From contig NZ_JACXAA010000008.1 of assembly GCF_014699035.1 (NCBI RefSeq), forward strand, positions 310,001 to 374,000: a stretch of DNA of 64,000 bases. Reading direction: 5' to 3'. This stretch comes from Spirosoma validum. GTDB taxonomy: Bacteria > Bacteroidota > Bacteroidia > Cytophagales > Spirosomataceae. Each line of letters starts with the position of its first letter. The first letter of the stretch is position 1. Positions 31,827-41,227 of the stretch are shown piece after piece. The translations under genes were made by a program, and so were the position numbers. Below the pieces are notes generated by a model. The model was not told where the DNA came from, searched no databases, and saw nothing but the letters and a program-made list of their open reading frames with translations.

Positions 31827-34466
31827 CTATTCACTTTTTGTGTTTGATTCGACCGCGCTTTTGGGTAATGTACTTTCGTAAAGCGCGTTGAAGATCAGCT
31901 TATACGTACCTCTGGGTTGTCCGCGGAACTGGGGGCTAAAGCCAAACATAACGATGTTACCTTTGCCCTGGTGTACGCGGACGACAGCCGGTTTTCCGGC
32001 AATGTATTTGTCTTCATTCAACGCCCAGCCACTCATAAGCAGCTCTTTTTTGGCGTAGCTGGCAACCACCTCGACAGTAGGATTAGGTGCCATTTTGGTG
32101 TCTTCTCGTCCACCTTCGCCTTCCCGCGATTGACGGATAACGTCAAACGCCCGACTGTTCGAGAAAGCAGCCGCTACCTCGGGCTGCATGCCATACGCCA
32201 GCGAATGTTTCGTATTAATAACCGTGCGGATCAGTGAGCCGGGAATGTAAAACTGCTGGCTCGACAAACCTTCCGTAGCATTTTTAACAGGTAAGCCAAA
32301 CAACTCAATCGCGAAATCGCTGGCACCGTCGAAGGCAACCAACGTGCCGCCATTCGTTACGTACTGTTGCAACGCCATCGTACCGCCTAGACCCAAACCG
32401 CCTACGTAAGGAACAGGCATGGTATTCGGTGCATGGCCGTTCAGAATCCGTTTCGACTCCTGATCAGGAATGATGATCGCGCTATAGGTTGAGAGGTCTT
32501 TCTTCGCAATGTCGGCATCGTGTAACGTATCGACGGGGAAACTGTATTGTTCCATCAGCCAGCGCGTCCAGCCTTCGTCCATGTTGGCTACCCAGGATTT
32601 ATAGAGGCCAATTTTGGGCAGTTTCAGGGGTTTGCTCGTTGTTGCTGGTTTGCTGGCAACTGCCGTAAAGCTTACGCCTAATTCTTTCGCCAGCGCCTGA
32701 ATACGTGCATCGGTTGACGCGCCTTTTTCGATCAGGAAACTACCTGATTCGGAGGGCATGAACGAAACGATTTCGCCGTCTTTCAATAACCGGTTAACGG
32801 CTTTTACGCTGGCATTCTGGTTGCGCGAAAGGGCGTAGCCATACCCGGCACCTGACGCAACCTGACCCGCCACGAAAGGCGCGAATCCTTTTACCAATTC
32901 GGCATCCGCTTTAAACGTAGCACTGGTTTTGGCGACCGTTACGCCCATTTGCATTGGTAACGTCCATCCGGCCAGATCGTAGGGAGGAATCGGCGGGCCA
33001 CCGGGATACAGGCGCTGATTGGGGTGAACCTGCTTTTCCATTAAATCCACTACGTAGGGGCTAAATGCCTGAGCGCCGTAAATGATGTACGAACCCGCTG
33101 GATACGTAGTGTTATTCGCCTGAAATGGCTGCGTAGCCCGGTGAATTTCGACTCCGCTCTGGCGGAACATATTTACCAGATTGACCGCTTCGCTTTTGTC
33201 CCACTGCTCGGTTGGGATGATGTAGGCATACGGTCTGCTTTTTCCGGCCGATTCAATCGCATCGCGACCCATTACGTAGATGTTGTACAGGAATTCTTCG
33301 CGTTTGTCGGCTGCCAGGACCAATGTCGCCATCGAGGCTTCTTCCATGTAATTGACAGCATCACGGAAGCGCGACTGACCACCTTTCCAGGGATCGGCGT
33401 AAAAAATATCCGTACCCGTCGTTAAAGCCGTTACGCCCACACCCACGGTTTTGGGTAACGAATCGGGGGGGTAAAAACGTGGCGATGGCGTAGCGTGAGC
33501 CGTTTCGGTCAGAATGCCAATCTGGTTATGGTAATACGGCACGGTCCGCATACCGCCATTCCACCACATGCTAAAGCGCAACTGCGAAACAACTCCCGGC
33601 ATTTTTTTCATAGCAAACCTACTGGCCATAGCCGTACCAACCATATTGACACCAGCCGTTACGCCAGGGTGAATCTGTGGATTGACGGGATTGGCGAAGG
33701 GCGGAATGAAAATACGGGTCCAGGCTGGAGAAGTCTGGTGGTGATTGTAGACGATTTGCGGGTACCACTGATTGTATAAAACCTCCGAGACAGCCTTTGT
33801 CTCGGGCATGTTGTTCGTGAACCAGTCGCGGTTGTTGTCGTGACCAACGTAGTGATGATACAGCCAGGGTGGTTGGGTGGTTTCGAAAGGCGTACCGAGG
33901 TTGGCTTTGTACCAGTCAGCTACGATATCCAAACCATCGGGATTCATTTCGACCATCAGCAGAGCCACCACCTGATCTCGGATTTTCTTCATTTCCGGTG
34001 ATTCTTCGGTGGCCATCCGGTAAGCCAGTTCAGGCAGCATCTGCGCCGAGGCTACTTCAGAAGCGTGCATACCTGCATCGATCCAGATAATCGCTTTACC
34101 AGACGCGGCCAGACTACGGGCCATTTTATCGTCGATTTTAGCGCGGGAAAGCTGTTCGCTGATGTTACGCCATTTATCGAGCTGCTTCATGTTGGCTTCA
34201 CTGGATACCATCATGAGGTACATCGGCTTACCCAGCACGGATTTACCGATAGTCACCATCTGCACCCGATTACTGGCCTTGTCCAGACGCTGGTAGTAGT
34301 CCATCAGCATTTTGTAATTCGCCAGTTTGTAGTCGGCGCCCGGTTCAAAACCAAATACGTCGGCCGGTTTCGGCACCTGCGCAATCGCGAGTACGCCAGC
34401 CAGCAGAACCGCCAACAGTAAGAGTCCTACCCGATAAAGGGTAATTTTTTGAATAGATAGCTTCAT
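31827..34466 (-). CDS. Secreted M14-family zinc carboxypeptidase, C-terminal amidotransferase-like domain
   Basis: 879 residues. The signal peptide (about 1-29) ends LAIAQ. The M14 domain has the zinc motif HASE at 134-137 (IDAGMHASEVASAQ), the third ligand in NHHQTSP at about 242-243, and the catalytic Glu321 in GILTETAHAT. The middle part resembles a second beta-rich module. From about 620 a flavodoxin-like domain of the class-I glutamine-amidotransferase fold appears (YSAIIIPDQESKR, GGTLVAFDGASDF). M14 enzymes cut C-terminal residues from peptides, here probably in the periplasm or at the surface. It follows the M20 gene by 91 nt and is a paralog of the M14 protein at 35992-38832. Confidence 0.87.
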   Translation of the reverse strand: MKLSIQKITLYRVGLLLLAVLLAGVLAIAQVPKPADVFGFEPGADYKLANYKMLMDYYQRLDKASNRVQMVTIGKSVLGKPMYLMMVSSEANMKQLDKWRNISEQLSRAKIDDKMARSLAASGKAIIWIDAGMHASEVASAQMLPELAYRMATEESPEMKKIRDQVVALLMVEMNPDGLDIVADWYKANLGTPFETTQPPWLYHHYVGHDNNRDWFTNNMPETKAVSEVLYNQWYPQIVYNHHQTSPAWTRIFIPPFANPVNPQIHPGVTAGVNMVGTAMASRFAMKKMPGVVSQLRFSMWWNGGMRTVPYYHNQIGILTETAHATPSPRFYPPDSLPKTVGVGVTALTTGTDIFYADPWKGGQSRFRDAVNYMEEASMATLVLAADKREEFLYNIYVMGRDAIESAGKSRPYAYIIPTEQWDKSEAVNLVNMFRQSGVEIHRATQPFQANNTTYPAGSYIIYGAQAFSPYVVDLMEKQVHPNQRLYPGGPPIPPYDLAGWTLPMQMGVTVAKTSATFKADAELVKGFAPFVAGQVASGAGYGYALSRNQNASVKAVNRLLKDGEIVSFMPSESGSFLIEKGASTDARIQALAKELGVSFTAVASKPATTSKPLKLPKIGLYKSWVANMDEGWTRWLMEQYSFPVDTLHDADIAKKDLSTYSAIIIPDQESKRILNGHAPNTMPVPYVGGLGLGGTMALQQYVTNGGTLVAFDGASDFAIELFGLPVKNATEGLSSQQFYIPGSLIRTVINTKHSLAYGMQPEVAAAFSNSRAFDVIRQSREGEGGREDTKMAPNPTVEVVASYAKKELLMSGWALNEDKYIAGKPAVVRVHQGKGNIVMFGFSPQFRGQPRGTYKLIFNALYESTLPKSAVESNTKSE

Positions 34467-34557
34467 AGTAGAGAGGTAGATTATATTGATGAGTCAGTAG
34501 AATAAACTTTCTTTTCTTGGAGTCAGATACTTCTTTGACACCACATCAACAATGCAA

Positions 34558-35886
34558 TCAGTTTGCCATGCCGGCTTCAGCCAGTAAGACGAGTAAAATA
34601 CGCTGCATACCCAGAACACCTTTGTCGTTCAGCCACCATTCTTTCAGCGAATGCGCTCCTCCACCCGTACCGCCACTACCGATGGTAACCGCTGGAATTC
34701 CTTTAGCAATGGGCGTATTGGCATTCGTAGAGCCTACCCGTAATTTAGGTTCGGCCTGGAAGTATTTAGACGCTGCCATGGCCCGCTGTACCAGCGGAAT
34801 AGTGGGTTCTATACGACCCGATGGACGATCACCAACCAGTTTCACCTCAACCGTAAGGTCGGGACCACTCCGTTTCATGGCGTTTTCTTCTTTAAGCGCC
34901 CGTTGAACGGCGGCTTGCAGAAGCTTATCAACACCCGCCAGTTTTTCTTTGCTTTCCGACCGCATGTCGACTTCCATCCATGACTCGTACGGAATGGCAT
35001 TCACTGACGTACCACCGCCAATCACGCTGACACTGTAGGTCGTTTTGACGCCTTCCCGCGTGAATTTGTCGGCATCGGTAGTGAAATAATAAACCGCTTT
35101 GCCTAACGCTCCGTGCGGATTGACAATACCGAAGGCCCCGTATGAGTGTCCACCCGGACCTTTATACGTAATGCGGTAGCGATGTGAGCCCAAGCCCCGG
35201 TGCGTAATGCTTTCGATACCGTGTCCGTCGACAGCGATGTATGAATCTACTTTAGGGCCACCCTGACGTAGTAAATGCTTAACGCCCCGCAGATCGCCCA
35301 GGCCTTCTTCGCCCACGGCACCCACAAACAGTACGTCGGCATCGGTTTCGATTTTGGCTTTTTCCATTCCTTTCAGAACAGCCAGAACAGCCGCTAAGCC
35401 GCGAGTATCATCGCCAACGCCGGGCGCATAAAGCGTATCACCTTTCGCCTTTATTTTTACGTCCGTTCCTGCCGGGAAAACCGTATCCAGATGCGCTTCG
35501 ACGACCACTGTTTTCTTGCCGGATTTTCCTTTGCGTTTGGCGATTACGTTATTGACTTCATCGATCCAGACTGAATCTGCCCCTGCTTCTTTCATCATAG
35601 CCGCATACTTTTTAGAGCGTTCGGCTTCTTTGAAAGGGGGAGATGGAATTTCGGTTAACGTAATAAGATCCTGCTTGGTCTGGGGTTCCAGCTCCGTAAA
35701 GATTTTAAAAGCCGATTGTACCGCTGGCCGTTTCGCTAACGTACTGACTTCGGTTTCGTACTTCTTGTCGATCGGAACGACCTTTTTCGATTCTTCGTCG
35801 TCCTCTTCTTCCTGAGCAAACAGGCATGGGGCTGTGCTTACCAGCAATACGGAAGCAATGAACGATAATTTGAAAAGTTGATGCAT
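34558..35886 (-). CDS. Secreted M20-family metallopeptidase
   Basis: 442 residues from the ATG at 35886, chosen for the signal peptide MHQLFKLSFIASVLLVST. The zinc site reads VVEAHLDTVFPAG, then GVGDDTRGLAAVLAVLKG (bridging Asp), GAVGEEGLGDLRG (catalytic Glu pair) and GGHSYGAFGIVNPHGAL (dimerisation domain). GSTNANTPIAKGIPAVTIGS carries the last elements. M20 enzymes are di-zinc aminopeptidases or dipeptidases, so it would act on short peptides produced by the neighbouring M14 carboxypeptidases. An acidic stretch follows the signal (EEEDDEESKK). It lies between the two M14 genes on the same strand, though separated from the upstream one by a strong terminator. Confidence 0.88.
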   Translation of the reverse strand: MHQLFKLSFIASVLLVSTAPCLFAQEEEDDEESKKVVPIDKKYETEVSTLAKRPAVQSAFKIFTELEPQTKQDLITLTEIPSPPFKEAERSKKYAAMMKEAGADSVWIDEVNNVIAKRKGKSGKKTVVVEAHLDTVFPAGTDVKIKAKGDTLYAPGVGDDTRGLAAVLAVLKGMEKAKIETDADVLFVGAVGEEGLGDLRGVKHLLRQGGPKVDSYIAVDGHGIESITHRGLGSHRYRITYKGPGGHSYGAFGIVNPHGALGKAVYYFTTDADKFTREGVKTTYSVSVIGGGTSVNAIPYESWMEVDMRSESKEKLAGVDKLLQAAVQRALKEENAMKRSGPDLTVEVKLVGDRPSGRIEPTIPLVQRAMAASKYFQAEPKLRVGSTNANTPIAKGIPAVTIGSGGTGGGAHSLKEWWLNDKGVLGMQRILLVLLAEAGMAN

Positions 35887-35947
35887 GGTTAAGAAAAATG
35901 AGGTTGAGCAAAGTCTGGAGACTACCACACCGGTGGATCAGCCGAAC

Positions 35948-35983
35948 AAAAAAAAGCCCCTCTCTTTTTCAGGGAGAGGGGCT
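35948..35983 (-). terminator. Terminator of the upstream M14 gene
   Basis: On the minus strand a ten-pair AGCCCCTCTC / GAGAGGGGCT stem is followed by TTTTTTTT, nine nt after the stop at 35992. Confidence 0.88.
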
Positions 35984-35991
35984 GGTATGCA

Positions 35992-38832
35992 TTAATCTTC
36001 GCTTACAACATCGTTGCCTTGCGAGCCGCTCTTACCTGTGTTATAGAGCTGATTGAAGAGGAACTTAAAGGTCCCCTGCGCCTGCGCCCGGAACGTAATT
36101 TCGGGTCCGAACGCGTAGAACTTACCGGAACCAACGGGGGCCATGAACGCAGCAACACCATCCTGCAAATACGATTGTCCCCAGGCCCAGCCACTACGTA
36201 GTGGTTTGTTCGTGTCGAACCAGGCGAGTGGTACTACGGTGCCTTTGGCAATCGCTTCGGGAGCCAGTTTGAAGACCGGGCTTGCGTCGAAATAAACGTC
36301 TGTCTGTTGGCCAAGACCCCAGGTTGCGTGCTGCGTAGAATCCAGGCTCACGCGCAAGACACTGCCAGGGATATAATATTTCTCACCAGGTAACGGTCTT
36401 TCAGTTCCCGTATTTGTCATTTCTGTCAGAGCATTCTTAACGGGTAAACCCAGGTGATACGCCAGATTTGTGCTGGTTCCGATCGTTACGACCGTTCCAC
36501 CGGCTTCCATGAACGTTTTCAACTGCGGGATCGACTTGGCTGCGGTAATTTTGCCCAATCGTGACTTGTATTCGGCAGGCGTCGTTTCTTCTTTCGGTTC
36601 GCGTTCGAGGGCGCTGAAAATATCCTCTTCTCTGCCGCCAACGGCTGGGATCGCGCGGGTTACAAACACGATCACATCGTATTTCTTCCGCAAGTCACCG
36701 GCATCAATATCGCCAGGATAAATAACCTTCATTGGGAAGTGATACTGTTCCATCAACCAACGTACCCAGCCCGATGGCATCGAACCACCGTACGTGTCCC
36801 ACAGCGCAATTTTCATTGGCGACACTTTGATCATGGATGCGGTGGGCTTCTTCGAAATCCCCGTTACTTCCAGGCCAAGGTCTTTCGCTGATTTGTCGAG
36901 CAGAGATTTCGCTTTTGCCGAAGCAGGAACGAAGAATGCACCTGATTCAACCGTCGATTTACCACCCGTTCCATTCGGTAAACGGAATACGTCAACACCT
37001 GATGCCAACAAATCGTTGACCGCAATAAATGAGTTATTAGCTTTGGCGCTCAATACGTAGCCAGCGCTCGGAGCACCATTAACATGACCCTCAGGAGACT
37101 GAAGTTCACCGTACGGCAGTTTCTTGAACGGACCATCGAAATTGTCTAAAATACGATCAAATTTCACATTCATCAGATAGGCCAGTGTCCAGCCAGCAGC
37201 ATCGTAAGGACGTACGGGTGGGCCACCTGGATACTGGAAATCGTTCGGGTGATCCTGTGGTTCAAACATATCCAGCACGTGCGGACGGAATGCCTGATCG
37301 GTTTTCACGACGTAGGAACCGGCTGGATATTTTTTGCCTGCCACCGTGAAGTCGGCCGTAGCCTGCTGAATCTGAATACCCGTCCGGACCAGCGCATTGA
37401 TAAACTTAGCGGCCGTCGCAAAATCAGGTTGGTTTGCCGGAATGATGAACCCACGCGGATCACGTAGCGTCGGCGCTTTCATGATCGTGTCGTAATATTT
37501 GGTTGGTATGCCACCTCCCCGCGGAACAAAGCCATATTGAGCCAAAGCGGCATTCGTGGGTACCGCAGGCTTTTTAGGGTCCGTCTGGAACGTATGCGTA
37601 ATTGCGTCGATCTTCTTCGGCGACAGACCCCAGGTGTCTTTGCTGCCGCGTTCGATGGAGTTTTTACCCATCCGGTAGATATTGAACAGCACTTCATCGC
37701 GGTAACGGGCTGCATACCCCATTACGGCGTAGTTCAGCGAGACCGAATAATCAATGGATTGCTTGAAATGCCACTTTTGCGGTAGCACCGGGAAAGGCGT
37801 GTTGCCGTTCGGGATCAAATACTTTGCCACAACGGGAATATCTTCGGGAGTTGGACCACCGATGATTTCCGTCAGCAGACCAATCATGTTGTGGAAGTGC
37901 GTCGTAGTACGTAGTCCGCCGTTATACCAGGTCGAGAAAACCGAGCCACCCAGCCGGGTAAAACCGGGTTTGTTTTCCGAATTCAGTCGGTTGATCATGG
38001 CTGCACCGAGGGCATCGATACCCGTAATCATCAGTGGATCGAATACGTAGTTAAACGGATCGCGGTAAGGAGGACCCGCCAGTACCGATCCGGCCGGACC
38101 GCGCTGGTGGTGATTGTACATGATCTGCGGAATCCACTCAACAAACAACTGACGACCAATATTCTGGGTTTCCTTCATGTTCATGATGAAGAAGTCGCGG
38201 TTGTTGTCGTGACCAATGTATTTCTGATACAAACGAGGCAGGTTATCCAGTACCCGCTTTTCCGCTTTTGGCTCACGCATGTACCAGTTCGTGACAAGCT
38301 CTTGTCCGTCGGGGTTGGCGTGCGTCATCAGCAGGATATCATCATTTAGAATACGCATCGTTTCGGGATCTTTGCGGCTCACCAATTGCCAGATCGTTTC
38401 AATGAGTTGGTGCGTACCTACCGTCTCGCTTGCGTGCAGACCACCATCAATCCAGACAATGGCTTTGCCTTCATTGGCTAAAGCGTGGGCCTGTTCGTCG
38501 GATAGGTTTTCGGCGCGGGCGAGCTTCTGCGAAATCTCTTTGTAGCGATCTAACTTTTTTAAGTTCTCGGGCGACGAAATGATCAGCATCAACTGATGAC
38601 GGCCTTCTTCGGTCATGCCAATGTCAACCAGTTTAACCCGATCGGAGGCAGCGGCAATTTTTCGGAAATACGCTTCGGTTTGCGTATACGTAGCGAGTTG
38701 ATAATCATCGCCGATGTTGAAGCCAAAATGCTCTTTGGGCGAGGGGATGGCCGGGGTCGCGCTCGACTGAGCCAGAGCGGTGCTCAGACCGACCATCAGC
38801 AGAACAAGGAGCGAGTAAGGAGAATAACGCAT
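35992..38832 (-). CDS. Secreted M14-family zinc carboxypeptidase (paralog)
   Basis: 946 residues. The signal peptide is MRYSPYSLLVLLMVGLSTALAQ. The M14 zinc motif is HASE at 133-136 (WIDGGLHASETVGTHQ), third ligand NHHQRGP at about 241-242, catalytic Glu322 in GLLTEIIGG. Residues beyond 430 include the same beta-rich module and amidotransferase-like domain as the other M14 protein (KYDVIVFVTRAIPAVGGRE). The two differ in length by 67 residues. The enzyme would release C-terminal amino acids from peptides outside the cytoplasm. It is preceded by the palindrome at 38895-38924 and by the SusC/SusD/lipoprotein genes on the same strand, which suggests a peptide-foraging job. Confidence 0.87.
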   Translation of the reverse strand: MRYSPYSLLVLLMVGLSTALAQSSATPAIPSPKEHFGFNIGDDYQLATYTQTEAYFRKIAAASDRVKLVDIGMTEEGRHQLMLIISSPENLKKLDRYKEISQKLARAENLSDEQAHALANEGKAIVWIDGGLHASETVGTHQLIETIWQLVSRKDPETMRILNDDILLMTHANPDGQELVTNWYMREPKAEKRVLDNLPRLYQKYIGHDNNRDFFIMNMKETQNIGRQLFVEWIPQIMYNHHQRGPAGSVLAGPPYRDPFNYVFDPLMITGIDALGAAMINRLNSENKPGFTRLGGSVFSTWYNGGLRTTTHFHNMIGLLTEIIGGPTPEDIPVVAKYLIPNGNTPFPVLPQKWHFKQSIDYSVSLNYAVMGYAARYRDEVLFNIYRMGKNSIERGSKDTWGLSPKKIDAITHTFQTDPKKPAVPTNAALAQYGFVPRGGGIPTKYYDTIMKAPTLRDPRGFIIPANQPDFATAAKFINALVRTGIQIQQATADFTVAGKKYPAGSYVVKTDQAFRPHVLDMFEPQDHPNDFQYPGGPPVRPYDAAGWTLAYLMNVKFDRILDNFDGPFKKLPYGELQSPEGHVNGAPSAGYVLSAKANNSFIAVNDLLASGVDVFRLPNGTGGKSTVESGAFFVPASAKAKSLLDKSAKDLGLEVTGISKKPTASMIKVSPMKIALWDTYGGSMPSGWVRWLMEQYHFPMKVIYPGDIDAGDLRKKYDVIVFVTRAIPAVGGREEDIFSALEREPKEETTPAEYKSRLGKITAAKSIPQLKTFMEAGGTVVTIGTSTNLAYHLGLPVKNALTEMTNTGTERPLPGEKYYIPGSVLRVSLDSTQHATWGLGQQTDVYFDASPVFKLAPEAIAKGTVVPLAWFDTNKPLRSGWAWGQSYLQDGVAAFMAPVGSGKFYAFGPEITFRAQAQGTFKFLFNQLYNTGKSGSQGNDVVSED

Positions 38833-38894
38833 TGTTGAGAGTTAATTGGGGTTTGTTTTTACGATTGATTATTGTGGCTTTGTTGTGGTATTAA

Positions 38895-38924
38895 GTGGTG
38901 TCGGGTTCTCAAACCCGACACCAC
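38895..38924. repeat. GTGGTGTC palindrome, second copy
   Basis: GTGGTGTCGGGTT and its exact complement with a CTCA loop. It differs from the core of the 19167-19242 hairpin by one stem position and the loop. It follows the lipoprotein gene by 13 bp and may end that transcript. Confidence 0.75.
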
Positions 38925-38937
38925 AGTGACTCGTACA

Positions 38938-39564
38938 TTATTTTCTTCGGAAGCGAACACCAACCCGGCAATCGCCAACTTCGCCCCGTGCTTCGTCGCA
39001 TACGTTCTCCTGAAAGCCTTCGATTCGGCGGCCGTCTTTCAGGTTGAGTATAAATTTAAACAGGAAATAATCATTCTGAACGACCGTGCTGAGATTCGTG
39101 CCCGTAAAAGCGGCTAACTGAGCGGCCGTTACGGTAAAGGTCTTCGGGAATTCCGTTACGGTTGAATATAATTTATCGGACGCTCCAACCCGGCTGGGCA
39201 GCGGAAACTGGGTGACGCTCGGATATACCCCACCCGGCTGTGAAAGCACGATTGGATAGGCCGGATTACCGGAAGTGGGCGCTTTCACAAAGCCCAGATA
39301 CACATCAATCGACTGAACTTCTGCCTTTCCGAAACCTTCCCATTTCAATACGTATTCAAACTCCTGACTCCCCAGGTTAGTGGCTCCTAAATCGAAAAAT
39401 GACGTATTGGAGGTAGACACTGTCGGCAATGCCGATTTGGCCGTGTTGACCGCTACCAGCGGAACCGCCGTATAGGTCCAGTTCTCCCAAACGTAATTCT
39501 CTGTTTTGCAGGCATCAAGCGCAACCAGTAGCAGAAGAGAAAAATATAGCGTGATTTTTTTCAT
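38938..39564 (-). CDS. Lipoprotein of the SusC/SusD locus
   Basis: 208 residues. The signal peptide MKKITLYFSLLLLVALDAC ends with the lipobox Cys. The mature part is beta-rich (FEYVLKWEGFGKAEVQSIDV, DYFLFKFILNLKDG) and ends in a basic tail with two Cys residues (VCDEARGEVGDC). No named family is recognised. Its place 33 nt after the SusD-like gene suggests a SusE/F-like accessory lipoprotein that binds the same ligand at the surface; this is inferred from position and signal only. The length is within the range of such accessories. The same strand continues with the peptidase genes beyond a palindrome. Confidence 0.65.
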   Translation of the reverse strand: MKKITLYFSLLLLVALDACKTENYVWENWTYTAVPLVAVNTAKSALPTVSTSNTSFFDLGATNLGSQEFEYVLKWEGFGKAEVQSIDVYLGFVKAPTSGNPAYPIVLSQPGGVYPSVTQFPLPSRVGASDKLYSTVTEFPKTFTVTAAQLAAFTGTNLSTVVQNDYFLFKFILNLKDGRRIEGFQENVCDEARGEVGDCRVGVRFRRK

Positions 39565-39597
39565 GACTTTCTATAGTGTTTCAAGTTCCGGTGTCAA

Positions 39598-41196
39598 TTA
39601 TTTATCCCAGAAAACGGGTGTTGTCTGCTGGGCGGTTTGTAATTGATCGGCTTTGTCCGATACGCTACCGTTGGTCGACAGCTCCGTTACGGAATAGGAT
39701 AGACGTAGTGGAAAGGTATTCAGCGGAGCGATCGGTGCTGCCAGTGTAGGCAAACCCGTCCGGCGGTAGTCGTTGTACGACTCGATACCGTTGCCAAACT
39801 GAGCAATGTATTTCTGCGTCATTACAGCATTCAGTTTACCAGCAGCATCAGCGGCATCGTACTGCGCGGTCCGGTTAGCCACAAAGGCGGTCACCGTAGC
39901 CGTTGCCAGTGTTGGCGCTGAGTTGCCCGAACTTGTCGAAATGGTATTGACGCTGTTCAGGTGAGCCGTTATACCGTCCTGAAATAATTGTTTGGCGTCA
40001 CCGGTTGTGCCGAGTGTCAGAGCCGATTCGGCCAGGATGAATTTGACCATGGCGTTCGTGATGAACGGAAACACACCCGCCCCCGAGCCATCGGTATTCG
40101 TCACCACTTTAGGCGTCGACGTAGCGCCCGAATTCGAGATGAATATGTTAGCCGCGGTTAGGTTATTGATGGGGGAGGCATCGTACAAACCACCCGCCGG
40201 ATAAACACCAAACGTAGCTTTCAGGGCATTGTCGTTCGGGGAAGCCGTCGCATCACCGGTATAGCGGCCAAAATAGCCGTTTCCAGTGGGCGTGAAACCA
40301 ACGGTATAGTTCGACGTTTGTCGGTAGAAGAAATACCGCATCCGGGGATCGTCGGTGCTGAATAACCGCTCGATGAAGTTCTGGCTCATGTAATAACTCT
40401 TGCTGGCCTGATATTCGGTACGGTGCCAGGGATGGCGGTTAGCCGGTGTTTCGGTTGTGCCGAAGCGGAACGCAAAATCCTGCGCATTGGTGGTGATGAT
40501 CGGAGCATTGGCGCTTAATAAAGCCGCAATACCTGCCTTTGCTTTGTCGGGCTGAACGAGCCGAATCTGATTGAAGAGCTTCAATTTCAGCGAGTTTCCC
40601 ATGCGAATCCAGGCTGCTTTATCACCTTTATAAATGATGTCGGCGGTGGTTGGCTGGATGGCGAAATTGCCTTTGTTGGCATCGGCCAGAGCCTCGTCGA
40701 TCAACGTAAACAATTTATCGTAGATAGTGGCTCCGCTTTCAAAGACCGGATCAGAAACGGTTAGTCCTTTCGAGGCATCGGCGTAGGGAATGTCACCCCA
40801 CAGATCGACCATGACACTGTAGATATACGCCTTCTCTAGTTTGGCAATCGCCGTGTAGTCCCACCGCTGTAAACGCGTGCCTTCCCGAATCACGATTTCG
40901 ATGTCGTTGAGCACCTGCGTATATAAAGCATTCCAGGATTGCTGATAATCTGTACCGTCCTGAAAATTGCGGCTGGTATTGCTCGTATACAATTGCTGGG
41001 TCAGAATGGATGCACCAACATTCACGTCCCGCAGACTACCCGTCATCGATATTTGAGTTGCTGGTAGCAACAGTTCCAGTACGGGCGTAGTGGGGTTGTT
41101 TGGGTCGGCATTGATATCGACGAAATCTTTGCAGGCCCCTGCCAGGAATAGCAGCCCCAGCATCGAAGCCGTTCGTATGTTTTTGATGAATTGCAT
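39598..41196 (-). CDS. SusD/RagB-type nutrient-binding lipoprotein
   Basis: 532 residues from the ATG at 41196, where the signal peptide MQFIKNIRTASMLGLLFLAG begins and leads to the lipobox AGAC. A start 46 codons upstream is rejected because it overlaps the SusC gene. The mature protein begins KDFVDINADPNNPTTP and has the alpha-helical TPR-type repeats of the SusD-like_2 group (AKLEKAYIYSVMVDLWGDIP, YIAQFGNGIESYNDYRRTGL). The latter is the conserved motif near the end of this group. SusD proteins cap the SusC channel and bind oligosaccharides or, in RagB-type members, peptides. The M14/M20 neighbours favour peptides. The spacing to SusC is 31 nt. Confidence 0.88.
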   Translation of the reverse strand: MQFIKNIRTASMLGLLFLAGACKDFVDINADPNNPTTPVLELLLPATQISMTGSLRDVNVGASILTQQLYTSNTSRNFQDGTDYQQSWNALYTQVLNDIEIVIREGTRLQRWDYTAIAKLEKAYIYSVMVDLWGDIPYADASKGLTVSDPVFESGATIYDKLFTLIDEALADANKGNFAIQPTTADIIYKGDKAAWIRMGNSLKLKLFNQIRLVQPDKAKAGIAALLSANAPIITTNAQDFAFRFGTTETPANRHPWHRTEYQASKSYYMSQNFIERLFSTDDPRMRYFFYRQTSNYTVGFTPTGNGYFGRYTGDATASPNDNALKATFGVYPAGGLYDASPINNLTAANIFISNSGATSTPKVVTNTDGSGAGVFPFITNAMVKFILAESALTLGTTGDAKQLFQDGITAHLNSVNTISTSSGNSAPTLATATVTAFVANRTAQYDAADAAGKLNAVMTQKYIAQFGNGIESYNDYRRTGLPTLAAPIAPLNTFPLRLSYSVTELSTNGSVSDKADQLQTAQQTTPVFWDK

Positions 41197-41227
41197 AAGT
41201 TGAAAATGAATATGATGTTTCAGATTC

